In this document: positions 1-8,311 of the stretch, piece after piece | How the letters are laid out: each line of letters begins with the position of its first letter | How positions within the stretch are numbered: the stretch's first letter is position 1 | Source of the DNA: Methylobacter sp. | Lineage (GTDB): Bacteria; Pseudomonadota; Gammaproteobacteria; Methylococcales; Methylomonadaceae | Direction of reading: 5' to 3' | Length of the DNA: 42,219 bases | NCBI GenBank assembly: GCA_023229605.1 | Contig: JALNYY010000021.1 | Span: 1 to 42,219, forward strand | Notes under the pieces: model-generated | What the model saw: only the letters and a program-made list of their open reading frames with translations | What the model was told of the DNA's origin: nothing | The model's database searches: none | Translations under genes and position numbers: made by a program

Positions 1-701
1 ATGGTCGGCAAGCGGGAGGCAATCATCGATTTGCCGGTACCGGGCGGCCCCAGCATAATCAGGTTATGCGCGCCGGCGGCGGCAATCTCGAAAGCCCGTT
101 TGACGTGATACTGTCCATGCACATCGGCAAAGTCTACATCGGCAGTCGGTACGCCCTGGTCTTCCTGCTGAAACTCGACCTGTATCAGATGCTGCCCGGT
201 CAGATGGGCGCAGACTTCCACCAAATGCATGGCCGGGACGATTTCAATATCCTTGACCAACGCCGCTTCGGCGGTATTTTCCTTGGGCAATATCAGTTTC
301 CGCTGATTGTTTCGGGCTTGTATCGCGATAGGTAATACGCCGTTGATAGCCCTTAATTCACCGCCCAGCGACAGCTCGCCGACACATTCATAGTGATGAA
401 GATGAGCGCTCGGAATCTGCCCGGATGCGGCCAGAATGCCCAGCGCGATAGCCAAATCGAAGCGCCCCCCTTCTTTGGGCAGGTCGGCAGGCGCCAGGTT
501 GACAGTGATCCGCTGCATCGGGAATTCGAATTTGGAGTTTAATATCGCGCCCCGAACCCGATCTTTGCTTTCCTTAACCGCCGTTTCCGGCAAGCCGACA
601 ATATTCAGTGCGGGCAAGCCATTGGCAACGTGAACTTCAACGGTCACTAAGGGCGCTTCTATGCCGGAGCGGCCGCGACTGTAGATAACGGCTAAGGACA
701 T
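1..701 (-). CDS. comM: YifB/ComM-family Mg-chelatase-like AAA+ ATPase (5' part, cut by window start)
   Basis: The minus strand reads from ATG at 701 to the window edge without a stop: about 233 codons, roughly the first half of a ~500-residue protein. It starts MSLAVIYSRGRSGIEAP and contains VNLAPADLPKEGGRFDLAIA and GELSLGGELRAI, hallmarks of the YifB/ComM N-terminal Lon-protease-like fold. It runs into a Walker A motif, GPPGTGKS, close to base 30. ComM is a hexameric DNA helicase that drives branch migration in natural transformation in Vibrio; elsewhere the family is often just annotated YifB. It follows ubiK by 40 bases on the same strand, a pairing common in gammaproteobacteria. Family assignment is secure; a competence role here is inference, although a ComEA-like gene lies at 34719-35027. 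Confidence 0.93.
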   Translation of the reverse strand, partial: MSLAVIYSRGRSGIEAPLVTVEVHVANGLPALNIVGLPETAVKESKDRVRGAILNSKFEFPMQRITVNLAPADLPKEGGRFDLAIALGILAASGQIPSAHLHHYECVGELSLGGELRAINGVLPIAIQARNNQRKLILPKENTAEAALVKDIEIVPAMHLVEVCAHLTGQHLIQVEFQQEDQGVPTADVDFADVHGQYHVKRAFEIAAAGAHNLIMLGPPGTGKSMIASRLPT

Positions 702-741
702 GACAATTGGTTCGCGCTTACGACTGCCGGGGATGGCGCAA

Positions 742-1020
742 TCAGTCAGGAGCGGATGTGTTCGTGTCTTCCTTGCTTAACACTTGCTGCTCCATCTCGG
801 CGACGCGCTTTTCCAGGTCTTCGAGCTTCGAGCGGGTTTTTGCCAACACCAGCTTTTGCACTTCAAACTCTTCGCGTGTGACCAGAACCAGCTTGCCTAA
901 CGCGCCCTGCAAAATGGCATGGAAACTTTTTTCAAGATCGTCTTTGAGGCTGCTTAGGCCCGGAGGTATGGCGCCCGCCAAACGGCTGGCAATATCATCA
1001 ATGGATTTAGGATCAAACAT
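742..1020 (-). CDS. ubiK: UbiK/YqiC-type ubiquinone biosynthesis accessory factor
   Basis: A 92-residue protein, MFDPKSIDDIASRL..., with the BMFP (YqiC) architecture: an N-terminal amphipathic helix containing the family phrase AGAIPPGLSSLKDDLEKSFHAIL, then a C-terminal coiled coil (about residues 50-82: EEFEVQKLVLAKTRSKLEDLEKRV split by heptads). UbiK acts with UbiJ to support the soluble Ubi complex that makes ubiquinone under aerobic conditions, and binds lipids through its N-terminal helix. Length is normal for the family (80-100 residues). It is the upstream partner of the yifB gene, 40 bases away and probably co-transcribed. The ATG at 1020 is the only start that keeps the conserved DPK-I-D-dI N-terminus. 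Confidence 0.9.
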   Translation of the reverse strand: MFDPKSIDDIASRLAGAIPPGLSSLKDDLEKSFHAILQGALGKLVLVTREEFEVQKLVLAKTRSKLEDLEKRVAEMEQQVLSKEDTNTSAPD

Positions 1021-1060
1021 TAGGGCAATCTCGTATTAGTAAAAGGTCGGTTAAAAAATA

Positions 1061-1380
1061 GCACACGGATGGCACGGATTAGGCGGATAAGCACTGATAA
1101 GTCATTAATTCTACTTTGCCATATTTTATGATCATACTTTCAAGAACGTCATTCCGGCATGGATTCATGTTAGGCTATCATGCCTGACACCCTTCGGGTT
1201 AATGCAAATCTGTTCCAGACAGATTTGTGCCGGAATCCAGGCTCCATGGATGGCTTGTAGCTTACCATCCATGGCACTGGATACCCGCTCCCGGCGGGTA
1301 TGACGAGCTTGCGTTAGATTAAGGCTTTTTTAAAAAATCCGCGTAAATCCGTCTAATCAGTGTCATCCGTGTTCTATTAA
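1061..1380. repeat. MITE-like intergenic element (copy 1) with a nested palindromic repeat
   Basis: The left end (1061-1087, ACACGGATGGCACGGATT...) and right end (1338-1380, ...AATCAGTGTCATCCGTGTTC) are imperfect inverted repeats. The same pair bounds copies at 28441-28590, 32646-32770 and 38914-39033. This copy is longer because it holds a second, unrelated palindromic repeat at about 1147-1306. The gap 1021-1392 contains no convincing gene. Confidence 0.7.
1147..1306. repeat. REP-like repeat with three perfect hairpins
   Basis: The segment starts CGTCATTCCGGCATGGAT and ends GGCGGGTATGACGAG. Three hairpins are visible: AAATCTGT/ACAGATTT (1206-1226), CCATGGATGG/CCATCCATGG (1244-1274) and ATACCCGC/GCGGGTAT (1281-1301). 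This is the structure of a dispersed REP/BIME-like element; it sits inside the MITE-like element 1061-1380. No other copy occurs in this window. Confidence 0.6.
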
Positions 1381-1392
1381 AGTTAGTTCTAC

Positions 1393-2241
1393 TTATAAAT
1401 TAAACGCTTTTTTAACAAACTCAGGCTGCGCCAAAGCCGCTTTGTGTATATCGGCATTGTAGTAAGTCGTGTCGAATTGCTTGTTCGCGCTATCCAGTTC
1501 CCTGAATTTGCCCAGATCGCCTTTGCTTGCAATCGTTGCGCTCCACCAGCCGGAAGGATACAGGCATTGCGGGAAGAACAGTGTTTGCAAATGTTTAAAC
1601 CCGGTTGCGCTCATCGCATCGCGCATCTCGCCGATCAGCTTCAGGTGGTACAGCGCCGACTCGCTTTGCTGTACGACCATGCCGTTTTCCGACAGGCAGT
1701 TAAAGCAGTCATGGTAAAACTCTTCGCTGAACAAGCCTAAAGCCGGGCCGACCGGGTCGGTGCTGTCGACGATAATAATATCCACCGAATTCGGCTCGGC
1801 GTCTTTGACCCATTTAATGCCGTCGATAAATTTCAGGTCGGCTCTGGGGTCGTTATTGGATTCGCATAATTCGGGGAAATAAATTTCCGCAAGGCGCGTG
1901 ACCCGCTCATCAATATCAATTTGCACCGCCTGTTCCACCGATTGATGCTTTAACACTTCCCTTAACGTGCCGCAGTCGCCGCCGCCGATAATCCATACCC
2001 GTTTTGGATCGGGGTGAGTGAATAACGCCGGATGGCTCATCATTTCATGGTAAAAAAAGTTGTCGCGGGTTGATACCATAGTGCAACCGTCAATCACCAT
2101 CAAATTGCCGAAGGTTTCGGTTTCATAGATTTCAAGGTGCTGAAACTCGGATTGCTCCTCGTGCAGCTTTTGTTTAATTTTTAACGAAAAGGCCGAGCCG
2201 GCCCCAGAGTGTTGCTCGGTAAACCATTCAGATCGATTCAT
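1393..2241 (-). CDS. speE: Spermidine synthase (polyamine aminopropyltransferase)
   Basis: A 282-residue protein that transfers the aminopropyl group of decarboxylated S-adenosylmethionine to putrescine. The Rossmann-like nucleotide-binding loop is IIGGGDCGTLREVLKH (residues 85-99; most homologues have GGGDGG, so Cys90 is a small variation). The catalytic aspartate lies in VDSTDPVGPA (158-167). The N-terminal QSEFQHLEIYET beta-domain motif and the gate region TMVSTRDNFFYHEMMSHP (54-71) are intact. Length matches the 280-290 residues of E. coli SpeE. It diverges from speA across an 87-base gap, so the two polyamine genes probably share a control region. No speD is visible here. Confidence 0.96.
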   Translation of the reverse strand: MNRSEWFTEQHSGAGSAFSLKIKQKLHEEQSEFQHLEIYETETFGNLMVIDGCTMVSTRDNFFYHEMMSHPALFTHPDPKRVWIIGGGDCGTLREVLKHQSVEQAVQIDIDERVTRLAEIYFPELCESNNDPRADLKFIDGIKWVKDAEPNSVDIIIVDSTDPVGPALGLFSEEFYHDCFNCLSENGMVVQQSESALYHLKLIGEMRDAMSATGFKHLQTLFFPQCLYPSGWWSATIASKGDLGKFRELDSANKQFDTTYYNADIHKAALAQPEFVKKAFNL

Positions 2242-2328
2242 AGTGTGGATTCCTGGAAAAATAAACGCATAAAGATTTGATCATTATATTAGAATTCGGC
2301 ATCTCACGGCACAACGGAGTAAATAAAA

Positions 2329-4167
2329 TTGAATTTAAGTCAAAGCAAAACCTGGACGACCCGCGAATCTGCGCAAACCTATGCGATAGACAGTTGGGGA
2401 CAGAATTATTTTTCGATCAACGCCGACGGGCATGTCTCGGTAAAGCCCAGCTCCGATAAAGACGTGGAACTGGACTTGTATGAAATCGCCCAATCGCTGA
2501 ACGACAAAAAACTGTCCTTGCCGGTGCTGGTGCGTTTTACCGATATTTTAAAAGACCGCGTGACCCAGTTGTCCCGCGCATTTCAAAAAGCCTGCGCCAA
2601 TAATGATTACCAGGGCAGCTACACGCCGGTTTACCCGATCAAGGTCAACCAGCAACGCAAGGTGGTTGAAGGCATTTTGGCTGCCGACAACATCGGCCTC
2701 GAAGCGGGCAGCAAGCCGGAACTGCTGGCGATTATGGCGCTGTCCAATAAAGGCGTGGTGGTCTGCAACGGTTACAAAGACCGCGCTTATATCCGTCTGG
2801 CGCTGATCGGCCTGAAAATGGGGCTGAATCTGTATCTGGTCATTGAAAAGCCCCTGGAGCTTGAACTGATTATCGAGGAAGCGGCGCGTCTTAACATCAC
2901 TCCGCAACTGGGCGTCAGGGTCAGGCTGTCCAGCATCAGCGCCGGGAAATGGCAAAACAGCGGCGGCGAAAAATCCAAATTCGGACTTCATGCCCATGAA
3001 TTGCTGCTGCTGGTCGAGCGCCTTAAGCAAACCGGTTTGCTGGACACGCTGAAACTGATGCACTTCCACATGGGCTCGCAAATCGCCAACATTCACGACA
3101 TCAAAATAGCCCTGAAAGAAGCCGGGCAGTTTTACGTCGAGCTGCGTCGTTTGGGCGCCAACGTGAAAATCGTCGATGCAGGCGGCGGGCTGGGCGTGGA
3201 TTATGACGGCAGCCATTCGCGGCGCGAGTCGTCGATTAATTACAGCCTGGATGAATACGCCCAGAATATCGTGCGCAGTTTTGCCGATATTTGCGCGGAA
3301 AAACAGGTTCCGCAACCGGACATCATCACCGAATCGGGCCGCGCGCTGACCGCGCATCATGCGGTATTGATCACCAACGTGACCGATATTGAATCGGCCT
3401 ACGCCAACCACGCCGAGCTGCAAGCCCTGCCGGAGCCGCATAATCTGGTCGAGCATTATCACGATGCGCAATTCGATTTATCGGAAGCCCGCGCCCGATT
3501 TACCCAAGACAAGCTGAGCATTACCGGGTTGGCCGAGGCGGAGAACAACTATGCGCTGTTGTGCCGCCAGCTTCAGGCCAAGCTCAATCCGAACAATCAA
3601 AGCGAGGCCGCGATATTGCAGGAGCTGAACGAGAAATTGGCCGACAAGGTATTTTGCAATTTCTCGTTGTTCCAGTCCATGCCCGACATCTGGGGCATCG
3701 ACCAAATCTTCCCGATCATGCCGATCCACCGGCTGGACGAGCAACCCACGCGCCGCGCCGTTATCCAGGATTTAACCTGCGATTCCGACGGCCGCATCGA
3801 CCAGTATATCGACGGGCAGAATATAGAGAAAACCTTGCCGGTGCATGAAATCGACAGCAACAAGCCGTACCTGATCGGCTTTTTCATGCTCGGCGCATAC
3901 CAGGAAATATTGGGCGACATGCACAACCTGTTTGGCGACACCCATTCGATCAACATCGAACTCGACGCCCAGGGTTACCATTTTTACGACCTGCACGAAG
4001 GCGAGCATGTCGACGACCTGCTGGACTACGTGCATATCAACAGCGAAGACTTGAAAACCGCCTACCGGGAAAAACTGGCGAACAGCGATCTTAGCGAGCA
4101 GCAGCGGCAGGAATATGAGCGCGAGCTGATTGCGGGATTGACGTCTTATACTTATTTGGAAAAATAG
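2329..4167 (+). CDS. speA: Biosynthetic arginine decarboxylase
   Basis: A 612-residue PLP-dependent fold-III decarboxylase that turns arginine into agmatine, the first step of the agmatine route to putrescine, feeding the divergent speE. Visible signatures are PVYPIKVNQQ with the Schiff-base lysine K105, GLEAGSKPELL, MHFHMGSQI, the glycine-rich VDAGGGLGVDY, TESGRALTAHH, and the C-terminal DLTCDSDGRID that supplies the active-site cysteine. Length is slightly below E. coli SpeA (658). The start is TTG at 2329, chosen because GGAG at 2316-2319 lies nine bases upstream and the N-terminus aligns with the family; no better ATG exists. Downstream is decayed DNA, so speA is probably monocistronic. 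Confidence 0.95.
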   Translation: MNLSQSKTWTTRESAQTYAIDSWGQNYFSINADGHVSVKPSSDKDVELDLYEIAQSLNDKKLSLPVLVRFTDILKDRVTQLSRAFQKACANNDYQGSYTPVYPIKVNQQRKVVEGILAADNIGLEAGSKPELLAIMALSNKGVVVCNGYKDRAYIRLALIGLKMGLNLYLVIEKPLELELIIEEAARLNITPQLGVRVRLSSISAGKWQNSGGEKSKFGLHAHELLLLVERLKQTGLLDTLKLMHFHMGSQIANIHDIKIALKEAGQFYVELRRLGANVKIVDAGGGLGVDYDGSHSRRESSINYSLDEYAQNIVRSFADICAEKQVPQPDIITESGRALTAHHAVLITNVTDIESAYANHAELQALPEPHNLVEHYHDAQFDLSEARARFTQDKLSITGLAEAENNYALLCRQLQAKLNPNNQSEAAILQELNEKLADKVFCNFSLFQSMPDIWGIDQIFPIMPIHRLDEQPTRRAVIQDLTCDSDGRIDQYIDGQNIEKTLPVHEIDSNKPYLIGFFMLGAYQEILGDMHNLFGDTHSINIELDAQGYHFYDLHEGEHVDDLLDYVHINSEDLKTAYREKLANSDLSEQQRQEYERELIAGLTSYTYLEK

Positions 4168-4269
4168 CATGGAAGCAGGTATGATCGGCTTGAGTCCATA
4201 AGTATCTACACCACGCGGGAATGTGATGTGAGTGTATGAAAAACCCAAACAGAAAAAAGTGGTGACCCC

Positions 4270-4335
4270 ATGACTCCCCTGAAAATCAAACTCGACGACA
4301 TGATCCAAGCCCTGGCGTCCACTGTATCGATTTAA
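4270..4335 (+). pseudogene. Short ORF, possible 5' remnant of a UPF0158-like gene
   Basis: ATG at 4270 opens a 21-residue frame, MTPLKIKLDDMIQALASTVSI, then stops. The phrase LKIKLDDMIQAL resembles the N-terminus of small UPF0158-family proteins, whose rest is absent. It may be a gene start truncated by rearrangement. The resemblance is short, so this is a weak call. Confidence 0.25.
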
Positions 4336-4358
4336 AAGCAGGACATCAAGCAGTGAAG

Positions 4359-4733
4359 ATGGAGCGGGATATTGACTCTGGTATTTTGGAGTATAAAGAT
4401 GCTTTACGTCTTTGGCCGGTAATGCCCTTAACCGGAAATCTAGATCCTGGAACTATGCAAAAGACCTTTGAGCGTGAGAACTTTGATTATAGGGGGCTGG
4501 ATTAAGAGCTTGAAGATTTGATAGCTCAGAAATTTATCAAAACATTTCTAGCCGAAAATCCTCAAGCTCTGGTTCGCAATAATTCGGTAAATGGGAAAAC
4601 ACATCGCGATCTAACTCCTTATGGTAAAGCACAGTTGCATAGGTTTATCAAAAAGAATGCAATACGAGACGACTTAATTGCAGTAATTCATGTGCTGAGG
4701 GCTATCCGATCTTACTTTGGTCTATCTCTCTAA
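4359..4733 (+). pseudogene. Unrecognised ORF interrupted by an in-frame stop
   Basis: From ATG 4359 one frame runs to TAA at 4503-4505 (MERDIDSGILEYKDALRL... FERENFDYRGLD), then continues in the same frame (ELEDLIAQKFIKTFLAENPQAL... VLRAIRSYFGLSL) to a stop at 4731-4733. The two halves join into one 124-codon sequence with normal amino-acid composition, which suggests a gene killed by a nonsense mutation. I do not recognise the family. The alternative is a downstream gene starting at TTG 4518, but no ribosome binding site supports that. Confidence 0.35.
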
Positions 4734-4735
4734 TT

Positions 4736-5247
4736 CTTTTGCACAATGCCGCCAGTCACATGATCAATGCCTATCCATTATGGCACTGGCAACACTACGG
4801 GCTCCTTAAAGAGTGCAATCGGCTTCTGCTTCTCGTGCTATTGTCTTCTGAAAATGACAATCGTGCTTGCGATTCCAACCGTTTGGCCGTGTCATAAATC
4901 AGTGACAAAACAGGTCATGAAAATAGGCCAGCAAGACCGTGGGGGGACTCGCCAAAATACACATACGAGCAGAAATCGGTCATTCAAAGTTGTTTCAAAA
5001 TAAACTAACATTTCAGCTAATGATCTACTGAACCATTAGACAGCTCATGTCATTTTGTCTACTCCGACTGATGTAAATGTAAGAAGATAGTAATTATTAT
5101 TAGAATATTATAATACGATTATATTATGATATTACTTATTCCTCCGGGTCAAGCCATACTCCCGTACCGAATGATGAAACATAAATCTGATTCTGGTTGT
5201 AAAGGACTAGAGTTCATTCTTAACTTGGCCGTAGTGAGAGAGTACAA
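4736..5247. other. Gene-poor stretch upstream of the nucleotidase gene
   Basis: No convincing gene is visible. A 44-codon open frame (ATG 4760, MINAYPLWHWQHYG...) lacks a ribosome binding site and a recognisable family. Bases about 5040-5130 are strongly AT-rich and may hold the promoter of the downstream gene, though I cannot place -35/-10 boxes with confidence. Confidence 0.4.
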
Positions 5248-7194
5248 ATGAGAAATAGTTTTTTTGCAGGGAAATTAACCGTACTGTCCGGATTGATGAT
5301 GTCCGCCGCTGCCTTTGCCGGAAGCGGTGAACTCACGCTGATTCATTCTGGTGACATCCACGGTCATCTTGTGCCCAGGCACAATGTTCGCAGCGACACC
5401 ACCGGCCGCATGGAAGGAGGTCTTGCGCGTATGGCGACCGTCATTAACCATATCCGAAAAGCTAATCCAGGAAAGACGCTCTATTTTAATACAGGCGATA
5501 CTCTGCAAGGGTCTGCCGAAGCAATGTTTACACGAGGCCAAGCGTTGATTGATGTAATGAATCTGCTGAAGCCTGATTTTGACGAGCCGGGTAATTGGGA
5601 TTACCTCTATGGGCCTGAACGGTTCCTGGAAACTTTCGTAGGCACACCCGGTAAGCCGCCGCTGCTTGATACCAAGACCGTCGCCGCGAACCTATATTAT
5701 GTCTGCGCCGGGGTATCCAAACCTCTTTGTCCTGGCCAGGTTTCTGACAAACCTGGCGAATCGGATCGTCCGGCGCTTGGCGTGGACAAAAAGACGAACG
5801 GTGTGCCAGGCTATATCGACTTTCCATCAACCGATGCCTCGACCCCCTATCCTAAGCTCGCAGGTCAGCGTCCATTACCGCCTTATATTGTGAAAAAGAT
5901 CAACGGCGTAAAAGTCGGAGTTCTGGGCATGACCACAGCGCGAGCCATTCGCGCGGTCGGTCCGGTTGTCACCAAGGGTTTTGTATATACCGATGGTGAG
6001 AACGAAATGCCTTACTACATTAACGAACTGCGTAATGTTGAGCGTGTTGACATCATTGTGATGATCTCGGAACTGGAACTGGCCAGAACAATTGATCTTG
6101 CTTCCAGATACCCTGGCGTTGACTTCATTCTGAACGCGGACATGCACGAACGCACCATCAAGCCCATTGTACTTAAAACCGGCACCGTCCTGGTAGAAGA
6201 AGGACAAGATGGCACCATGCTGGGTGAGATCCGCCTCAAGGTCAATAAAGGTCATAAGCTTCCAGGGGATGACAAACTAACCTGGAAATGGACGCCGCAT
6301 ATCATCACAGACCAGATCAAGGAAAATGCGACAGTCGCACGCAAGATTGCAGAAGTACGAGCACCTTTTGTAAGCGGCACTTTTATTTCAGGCCAGAAGG
6401 TAACAATCGGCGGCAACACCAGTACTTTGCTACGTCCGGTAGATACCGTGGTGGGCTATACCGATGTGGCTTTGCATCGCTCAAATTTCACTGATAGCAA
6501 AACAGATAATCCTGGCGTCATTGAGGGTAGCTCTCACGACCTGATTGTCGATGCCATGCGTTGGGCTGCCGGTTCTGATTTTGCAACCATTCGCGGTTTT
6601 CGTTACGGTACCCATGTTGTACCTGGCCCAATCACCATGTCTGATATTTACCACTATTTACCTGTAGGGGCTCGCGTTGCCAAAGTTTACCCCGTCTTCG
6701 GCAATCAGTTAAAAAAACAGATTGAGAATTCCACTCGTGGTTCGTTCTCTACTGAACCAGGTCTTTGGACTGGCGGATGGATGTTCGGTTATAGCAACGT
6801 GACTTTCGATTTGGATGTGTATGCGCCTTATGGCTCAAGTGGCTCCAACATCAAAATCGGCGGTAAAGCTATCGATCCAAAAGATGACGGTAAATACGTT
6901 GCGCCACATGCGGTATCAGTGCCGTATTCAGTTGCAGGCTACTGGTATGCAGACGACCCTAAGACCATCAACAACTGCGGATCTTGCGCTACACCAGGCA
7001 GCTCTATTGACATTGTGAAGGACGAAAAAGGCGAGCCGCTGGATGTCAGCGAGGTTGTGGTGCGTTACCTGAAAACGCTGCCTAATATGACAGCGAACCC
7101 GCAGGGACACCGCATCAATCTGCTCTACCCCTTGCCAGCTCCAGCTTTCGATAATTCAGAGATTCAGCCTTTGAAAGGCGTGATCCCAAATTAA
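5248..7194 (+). CDS. Exported SoxB-like metallophosphatase / 5'-nucleotidase family protein
   Basis: A 648-residue protein with a Sec signal peptide (residues 1-24, ...SAAAFA|GSGE). The N-terminal calcineurin-like phosphoesterase domain has SGDIHGH (D36, H38) and NTGDTLQGS (D84). The third metal motif reads GNWDYLYG (115-122) instead of the usual GNHEFD, and the late motif reads NADMHERT (296-303) instead of GGHTH. The 5'-nucleotidase C-terminal domain covers about residues 400-620 (HDLIVDAMRWAAG, GPITMSDIYHYLPVG). UshA/YfkN-type members hydrolyse nucleotides or other phosphoesters in the periplasm; the SoxB branch cleaves sulfone groups and has similar motif changes. No sox genes are nearby, so the substrate is unknown. 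It appears monocistronic between two decayed regions. Confidence 0.8.
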   Translation: MRNSFFAGKLTVLSGLMMSAAAFAGSGELTLIHSGDIHGHLVPRHNVRSDTTGRMEGGLARMATVINHIRKANPGKTLYFNTGDTLQGSAEAMFTRGQALIDVMNLLKPDFDEPGNWDYLYGPERFLETFVGTPGKPPLLDTKTVAANLYYVCAGVSKPLCPGQVSDKPGESDRPALGVDKKTNGVPGYIDFPSTDASTPYPKLAGQRPLPPYIVKKINGVKVGVLGMTTARAIRAVGPVVTKGFVYTDGENEMPYYINELRNVERVDIIVMISELELARTIDLASRYPGVDFILNADMHERTIKPIVLKTGTVLVEEGQDGTMLGEIRLKVNKGHKLPGDDKLTWKWTPHIITDQIKENATVARKIAEVRAPFVSGTFISGQKVTIGGNTSTLLRPVDTVVGYTDVALHRSNFTDSKTDNPGVIEGSSHDLIVDAMRWAAGSDFATIRGFRYGTHVVPGPITMSDIYHYLPVGARVAKVYPVFGNQLKKQIENSTRGSFSTEPGLWTGGWMFGYSNVTFDLDVYAPYGSSGSNIKIGGKAIDPKDDGKYVAPHAVSVPYSVAGYWYADDPKTINNCGSCATPGSSIDIVKDEKGEPLDVSEVVVRYLKTLPNMTANPQGHRINLLYPLPAPAFDNSEIQPLKGVIPN

Positions 7195-7205
7195 ATCAAG
7201 ACACG

Positions 7206-7225
7206 CAGTCCCTGAACTAAGGGAA
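7206..7225 (+). terminator. Weak hairpin after the nucleotidase gene
   Basis: TCCCT-GAACTA-AGGGA forms a 5-bp stem shortly after the stop at 7194. No T-run follows, so it is at best a weak terminator or mRNA end. Confidence 0.25.
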
Positions 7226-7382
7226 TGGCTTTATCTGAAAGCCCCCTACATGAGGTGGTATTTGGCGCAAACTGTATAGGCAAGATCAATAGGAGAAAGA
7301 GAACAGACGGCTATCAATCAATGGCAGTTGCTGAATGACTGCTTTAAGATTGACCAGCCGTTCACTGGAAACTCGCGACTAA

Positions 7383-7553
7383 TTCTTAATCAAGGCTTAT
7401 TTCCAGCATATCGCGGTGACTAACGGCAAAGAAAAGATTCAGGCTCTCTGTGCAGTCATGCGCAAATTGCCCCACACTATACGCGGTATGTTGAAAAAGG
7501 ACGACCCCTTCAATAACACGCGTTTTTATAAAATCCCAGTATCTGGTGGGTAG
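7383..7553 (+). pseudogene. IS110-type transposase C-terminal remnant
   Basis: An open frame of 56 codons ends at TAG 7551. It reads ...HIAVTNGKEKIQALCAVMRKLPHTIRGMLKKDDPFN..., which matches the style of the C-terminal end of IS110/IS1111 transposases (GK-K-vALcAvMRKLLh-i-gmlk---PFd). A stop at 7380-7382 removes everything upstream. It is a dead fragment and forms part of the debris on the left of the gas vesicle cluster. Confidence 0.5.
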
Positions 7554-7568
7554 TTAAACATCGACGAA

Positions 7569-7860
7569 ACACCTTTGACTTTGAACAGAGTATCTATGCG
7601 GTCATGTGGTTTGCGGGCCGCTAGTGCTCGGCGTTTAACTCGGTGAAAATGACTGAGCTGGCAATGCAGTTTAGCGTGGTGACGCTGGCGACATCGGCTG
7701 CATTTATCATTTTCAAACGGCAGTTTTTATCTGTTTCTCGGGTAGTCCAGTATTACCGCCTTATGTCAGCTCTGCCCTGCTCTATGCAGTTTTTGGGTAT
7801 GCCGTCATGAAGCTGGTCAAATCATTGCCTGCGCTATCGGCCAGTCATAAAGAAGTTTAA
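7569..7860 (+). pseudogene. Broken gene for a small membrane protein
   Basis: Two frames carry hydrophobic, protein-like sequence. The first reads FEQSIYAVMWFAGR, then TAG at 7622, then MTELAMQFSVVTLATSAAFIIFKRQF. After a shift to the -1 frame it continues PVLPPYVSSALLYAVFGYAVMKL and ends at TAA 7858. One nonsense and one frameshift lesion would explain this. The family is not recognised. Confidence 0.3.
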
Positions 7861-7874
7861 ATAAGTAGCGCGTT

Positions 7875-7917
7875 GGGTTAACGGCTGTTGTGCCCCAGAG
7901 GATATTGCCGTTAACCC
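7875..7917. repeat. Perfect 11-bp inverted repeat
   Basis: GGGTTAACGGC (7875-7885) and GCCGTTAACCC (7907-7917) are exact reverse complements separated by 21 bases. It lies just after the broken membrane gene, so it may be that gene's old terminator stem, although no T-run follows. It could also be a far-upstream element of the gvpA region. Confidence 0.5.
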
Positions 7918-8052
7918 GGCATTAACCCAAAAATTCGCGGAGTCTAGTATTTAGGTTTCTTAGCAACGTCATCGTATCAGCCGCTTGGACGACTTGTTGC
8001 CGCCAGAAGTAAAGACTATTACAAATCTATGGTCAGCAAGCTAGGGAACACC

Positions 8053-8068
8053 TTACCTAACTAGGTAA
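8053..8068. promoter_or_regulatory. Inverted repeat TTACCT-N4-AGGTAA upstream of gvpA1
   Basis: A perfect 6-bp palindrome with a 4-base spacer, about 225-240 bases before the predicted gvpA1 transcription start. It could be a distal binding site, but a palindrome this short may be chance. Confidence 0.25.
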
Positions 8069-8170
8069 TTCACGCCATAGTTGCATGGTAATTCCAATCC
8101 ATTGTTACCAACAAACGCCTAACTTTCCACCGTAAAAAGCTTTATTCAATACCACCCTACACTGATCAAA

Positions 8171-8192
8171 AACAATAAATATCTTTATTGTT
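8171..8192. promoter_or_regulatory. Candidate enhancer (UAS) for the sigma54 activator GvrA
   Basis: AACAATAAA (8171-8179) and TTTATTGTT (8184-8192) are perfect 9-bp arms around a 4-base spacer. The site is centred about 108 bases before the predicted start at ~8290, the usual distance for an NtrC-family activator site. The cluster encodes such an activator at 16505-17926. The match is positional and structural; no binding motif of GvrA is known to me. Confidence 0.5.
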
Positions 8193-8261
8193 CAGCGCAC
8201 TCAAGACATACCATGCGAAAAAAACAAATTACTTGGCGCAAAAACACTCTAACGCCGAAAG

Positions 8262-8280
8262 TTTGGCGCACCAATTGCAT
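8262..8280 (+). promoter_or_regulatory. Sigma54 (-24/-12) promoter of gvpA1
   Basis: TTTGGCGCACCAATTGCAT carries the invariant GG (8265-8266) and GC (8277-8278) with exactly ten bases between them, close to the sigma54 consensus TGGCACG-N4-TTGCW. The predicted transcription start is about 8290, giving a ~72-base leader before the ATG at 8363. A second TTGGCGCA lies 30 bases upstream (8233-8240) but lacks the -12 GC, so it is not a second promoter; it may be a relic or a protein site. A sigma54 promoter fits the NtrC-type activator encoded in the cluster. Confidence 0.75.
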
Positions 8281-8290
8281 TATTCTTTAG

Positions 8291-8311
8291 TGTGCAGCAT
8301 ATCGCTGCACA
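8291..8311 (+). promoter_or_regulatory. Perfect hairpin at the predicted 5' end of the gvpA1 mRNA
   Basis: TGTGCAGC (8291-8298) pairs perfectly with GCTGCACA (8304-8311) around a 5-base loop. The hairpin begins within a base or two of the start predicted from the sigma54 element. A 5'-terminal stem-loop of this kind protects mRNA from RppH/RNase E attack in cases such as ompA, which would suit a very abundant structural protein. A repressor operator is the alternative. Confidence 0.55.

Noticed and set aside
1061..1380. CRISPR-like array from repeated motifs
   Set aside because: The repeats are inverted ends and hairpins, not evenly spaced direct repeats with unique spacers; no cas genes are present anywhere in the window.
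2548..3471. Long open frame (307 codons) on the minus strand of speA
   Set aside because: It is the antisense shadow of a clearly conserved gene, with no binding site and a composition typical of reversed codons.
3772..4308. 178-codon minus-strand frame across the speA end
   Set aside because: Mostly antisense to conserved speA C-terminus; the part beyond the stop has no protein-like signature.
8231..8250. Second sigma54-like box (TTGGCGCA at 8233-8240)
   Set aside because: No GC doublet ten bases after GG, so it lacks a -12 element.
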